A stretch of DNA of 64,000 bases from SZAS-79 sp965279075 (GTDB lineage Bacteria; Pseudomonadota; Gammaproteobacteria; Burkholderiales; SG8-39): assembly GCA_965279075.1 (NCBI GenBank), contig CBDIHI010000011.1:1-64000 (forward strand), given 5' to 3'. Every line of letters starts with the position of its first letter. Position 1 is the first letter of the stretch. Position numbers and translations under genes: made by a program. Positions 62,535-64,000 of this stretch are shown one piece after another. The notes beneath the pieces are model-generated. The model saw only the letters and a program-made list of their open reading frames with translations, searched no databases and was not told the DNA's origin.

Positions 62535-62555
62535 CGAATCCCACCCTCTCCGCCA
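62535..62555 (+). repeat. attR: 21-bp copy of the tRNA-Ser 3' end
   Basis: The 21 bases ending in CCGCCA are identical to the 3' end of tRNA-Ser. No tRNA precedes them here; the sequence to the left does not fold as one. This is the right boundary of the island. Confidence 0.85.
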
Positions 62556-62601
62556 GTACAAAGACTTCAAACCTGCTCAGCAGACCCAGAGGCAGCCTCA
62601 G

Positions 62602-62625
62602 GCCCCGCACCGCGCGGGGCTTTTT
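62602..62625 (+). terminator. Rho-independent terminator, probably the displaced tRNA-Ser terminator
   Basis: A 7-bp stem GCCCCGC/GCGGGGC (62602-62608 and 62614-62620) with loop ACCGC is followed by TTTTT. No gene ends before it; it lies 46 bp after attR, the distance expected for the terminator that followed the tRNA before the island entered. Confidence 0.8.
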
Positions 62626-63138
62626 GCTTCGGGCTCCTGACTGCGGTCCGCGCCGGCGGCCATGCAAGGCGTCTCAAACCCCGTTTGTCTCAAAACCGCA
62701 TGACTGTTTCGGACTGGGTTCCGAGCCGTGGATTTGCGGGTTTCGGTAAAACAGGCTTTGAACCAAGTTGAACGTCATTTCGTTGTTCTGCATTCTATGG
62801 ACGTCATTCAATGTTGAACCTGCTTTGCCGATTTGCCATTCGTAATCACTCAATACCGTAATTTTCGCCTCGCCAGATGCTTGGCCGAACCACATTCGAA
62901 TTAGAGAGGGCTCGGCCGAACCACCGGCGCCTCTGACAGCACCCCTAGGTTGCGGTGAGCGGATTTTCGGCTAGACAGGCACGGCTGATGGGGGCAGGTC
63001 ACAGGTTCCAGAGACTTAGCCTGCCTACATTGTTGATTGAACTAGTCAGTCATGATGTGAAAAAAATCTATAATAATCAGACTACTACTATGCAGACATG
63101 CTTGGAGTGCGAATCGCCTTTCGGGATGGCGAATCGGG
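62626..63138. other. Intergenic region with no recognised gene
   Basis: Composition is clearly less GC-rich than the core genome. A minus-strand frame of 73 codons (62674-62895) exists, but it has no motif and no ribosome site that I trust. No tRNA, terminator or repeat was found apart from the flanking ones. It may be the edge of a second horizontally acquired segment that includes the next two genes. Confidence 0.45.
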
Positions 63139-63176
63139 TTGACAATATATAGCACAATGCTTATTATATTAAGCAT
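63139..63176 (+). promoter_or_regulatory. Strong promoter with inverted repeat over -10 and start codon of the XRE gene
   Basis: TTGACA (63139-63144) and TATTAT (63162-63167) are 17 bp apart. The inverted repeat ATGCTTA-TTATAT-TAAGCAT (63157-63176) covers the -10 and ends on the start codon. Transcription should begin within a few bases of the ATG, giving a leaderless mRNA. The repeat is a likely autorepression site for the XRE protein. Confidence 0.7.
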
Positions 63177-63735
63177 GCATTCCGACCTAAATGTCCGCAG
63201 TGGAGGCGAAATTGGGCAAGCCATCGAGGCAGCCCGGAAGCACCACGGGCGCTCCCAAAAGCAAGTCGCCGAAAAAATGGGTGTGAGCCGATCAACGCTC
63301 GACCATATCGAGAAATTCGACGGAAAGCTTGATGTCGGTATTCTCAAGGTGATGGCTGCAGCCAGGGAGGTCGGCCTGAATGTGGGCATTTATCGCGAAA
63401 GCCCCCAATTGATGGAGCGCAGGCTCGAGAGGGAACGAGCAGCTTCTCGGGCAGCGCGGGTACGTGAAAATCACCTGCGTTTAGCCACTTTGCTGGCGAT
63501 CCAAGACGGTGAAGCACTTGAGCGACTCTATAAAGCTCGCCGAATGGTCGAACTTTGGCGAGAAAACAAGACGTGTAGCGAACGCTATATTGATGGTTGG
63601 TCCGAAATCGTCAACGCAGCCCCCTTAGAGGCGGCCCGTAAGATCGCGAAGATCGAAAAGTCCTGGGTCGATGCAATGTTTCAAAATACGCCGTTCCACT
63701 CGTTTGAAGACGCAAACGCGGCGAGTTCCCGGTGA
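63175..63735 (+). CDS. XRE-family helix-turn-helix regulator, probable antitoxin
   Basis: This 186-residue protein has an N-terminal Cro/C1-type HTH (AIEAARKHHGRSQKQVAEKMGVSRSTLDHIEKFDG spread over about 15-50), followed by a helical charged C-terminal part (KARRMVELWRENKTCSERYIDGW). The ATG giving MHSDLNV lies within a few bases of the predicted transcription start, and no ribosome site precedes it; a start 12 codons upstream would overlap the promoter. It is coupled by GTGA to a nucleotidyltransferase-like gene. This order, regulator first with its own operator, is typical of toxin-antitoxin pairs. Confidence 0.8.
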   Translation: MHSDLNVRSGGEIGQAIEAARKHHGRSQKQVAEKMGVSRSTLDHIEKFDGKLDVGILKVMAAAREVGLNVGIYRESPQLMERRLERERAASRAARVRENHLRLATLLAIQDGEALERLYKARRMVELWRENKTCSERYIDGWSEIVNAAPLEAARKIAKIEKSWVDAMFQNTPFHSFEDANAASSR

Positions 63736-64000
63736 CTCGACAGCAGGTCGAAGACCTTCTGTCGGAAATCGGGACCAAGAGAAACCTCACGTCGTTCGTA
63801 GTCTTGGGCAGTCTGGTCGTGTACGGCCTTCCCGAGAGTGCTATTCCGTCCGACATGACAACGTCCAACGAGGTTGATGGCTATCCGGAAATTCATCCAC
63901 AGAGCGCCTTCGATCTTTCCCAGGAGTGGGGGCAAGGCTCCCCGTTTGAGGAAAAGTACGGGTTTTACTTTGACGCTATCTCACCCACGTTACCTACGCT
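63732..64000 (+). CDS. DUF6036-like nucleotidyltransferase-family protein, partial (window edge)
   Basis: The visible 89 codons start at a GTG overlapping the XRE stop. The sequence FVVLGSLVVYG near residue 20 and GQGSPFEEKYGFYFDAIS near residue 70 resemble the DUF6036 family, whose members read GS at the nucleotide site and a GSPFHxxxGYY block. The metal-binding Asp residues seem to be in the segment SNEVDGYPE. AbiEii-type and MenT-type toxins belong to the same superfamily. The C-terminal part is outside the window, so activity cannot be judged. Confidence 0.6.
   Translation, partial: MTRQQVEDLLSEIGTKRNLTSFVVLGSLVVYGLPESAIPSDMTTSNEVDGYPEIHPQSAFDLSQEWGQGSPFEEKYGFYFDAISPTLPT

Larger units (their letters stand above)
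53043..62555. mobile_element. Genomic island integrated in tRNA-Ser, carrying c-di-GMP and LapGD genes
   Basis: The last 21 bases of tRNA-Ser recur exactly at 62535-62555, 9.5 kb downstream. Next to the tRNA is an integrase start that is truncated. Past the second repeat comes a strong terminator without a gene in front of it, the likely original tRNA terminator. Base composition and codon use in the first kilobase differ from the flanking core genes. The island now lacks an intact integrase, so it is probably fixed. Cargo: hybrid histidine kinase, REC-EAL, degenerate EAL, a decayed gene, lapG and lapD. Confidence 0.85.

Noticed and set aside
62440..62667. A minus-strand frame of 75 codons containing AERVGFAPP
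   Set aside because: It arises from the attR copy of the tRNA 3' end and the terminator region, so it is the same artefact as at the tRNA.
62674..62895. A minus-strand frame of 73 codons right of the island
   Set aside because: No ribosome site, motif or recognisable family; composition does not discriminate it from intergenic sequence.

Overview
This window is a high-GC proteobacterial chromosome segment, most likely from a betaproteobacterium (Burkholderiales or a neighbouring lineage). The clues are a phasin gene, the nadE-glnB pair, the order Crp/Fnr regulator - ftsK - lolA - rarA - serS - tRNA-Ser, and the rsmI / yraN - SIS isomerase - BON lipoprotein neighbourhood. Genes are dense, often overlap by ATGA or GTGA, and many convergent pairs abut or share stop codons. 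Long open frames antisense to real genes are common because of the base composition, and they are left out.

Layout, 1-30 kb. A molybdopterin oxidoreductase runs off the left edge. It is followed by an ABC exporter (ATPase and permease) with a MoaB/CinA-like protein, a phasin, and three EamA/DMT transporters, the last two in one overlapping run with a cytochrome P450. Next come gluQ, a thioredoxin-like gene, and a LysR gene broken by two G-run insertions. This LysR gene is divergent from a pirin - wrbA - pirin operon. A TetR gene is divergent from a complete RND efflux system (adaptor lipoprotein, HAE1 pump, NodT-type outer membrane factor), with two adjacent palindromes between them. Housekeeping genes follow: dps, fumC, purN, a DUF3108 protein, an RsmB-like methyltransferase, TerC, an OprB-like porin, an MscS channel and a fatty-acid desaturase.

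Layout, 30-53 kb. This is core genome: rpmG, rpmB, DUF3025, pyrC, rsmI, yraN, an exported HIRAN protein, gmhA, a BON lipoprotein, rfaE2, an ABC-F ATPase, a DEAD-box helicase, an SDR, ppa, a GNAT-like protein, nadE, glnB, an Smr protein, trxB, a Crp/Fnr regulator, ftsK, lolA, rarA, serS and tRNA-Ser(CGA).

Layout, 53-62.5 kb. A 9.5 kb genomic island sits in the 3' end of tRNA-Ser. It is bounded by a 21-bp exact direct repeat, starts with a truncated integrase, and ends just before the terminator that probably once belonged to the tRNA. Its cargo is a cyclic-di-GMP and biofilm-release cassette: a CHASE3-PAS hybrid histidine kinase with receiver and Hpt domains, a REC-EAL phosphodiesterase, an EAL protein with one metal ligand lost, a decayed gene, the periplasmic protease LapG, and the degenerate GGDEF/EAL receptor LapD. 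The natural reading is that the kinase tunes local c-di-GMP through the EAL proteins, and LapD converts this into control of LapG and adhesin cleavage. No adhesin or type I secretion genes are visible in the window.

Right edge. After about 600 bp with no convincing gene there is a two-gene module: an XRE-type regulator with a strong promoter that implies a leaderless mRNA and an inverted repeat over the start codon, coupled by GTGA to a DUF6036-like nucleotidyltransferase-family protein cut by the window edge. It looks like a toxin-antitoxin or defence pair.
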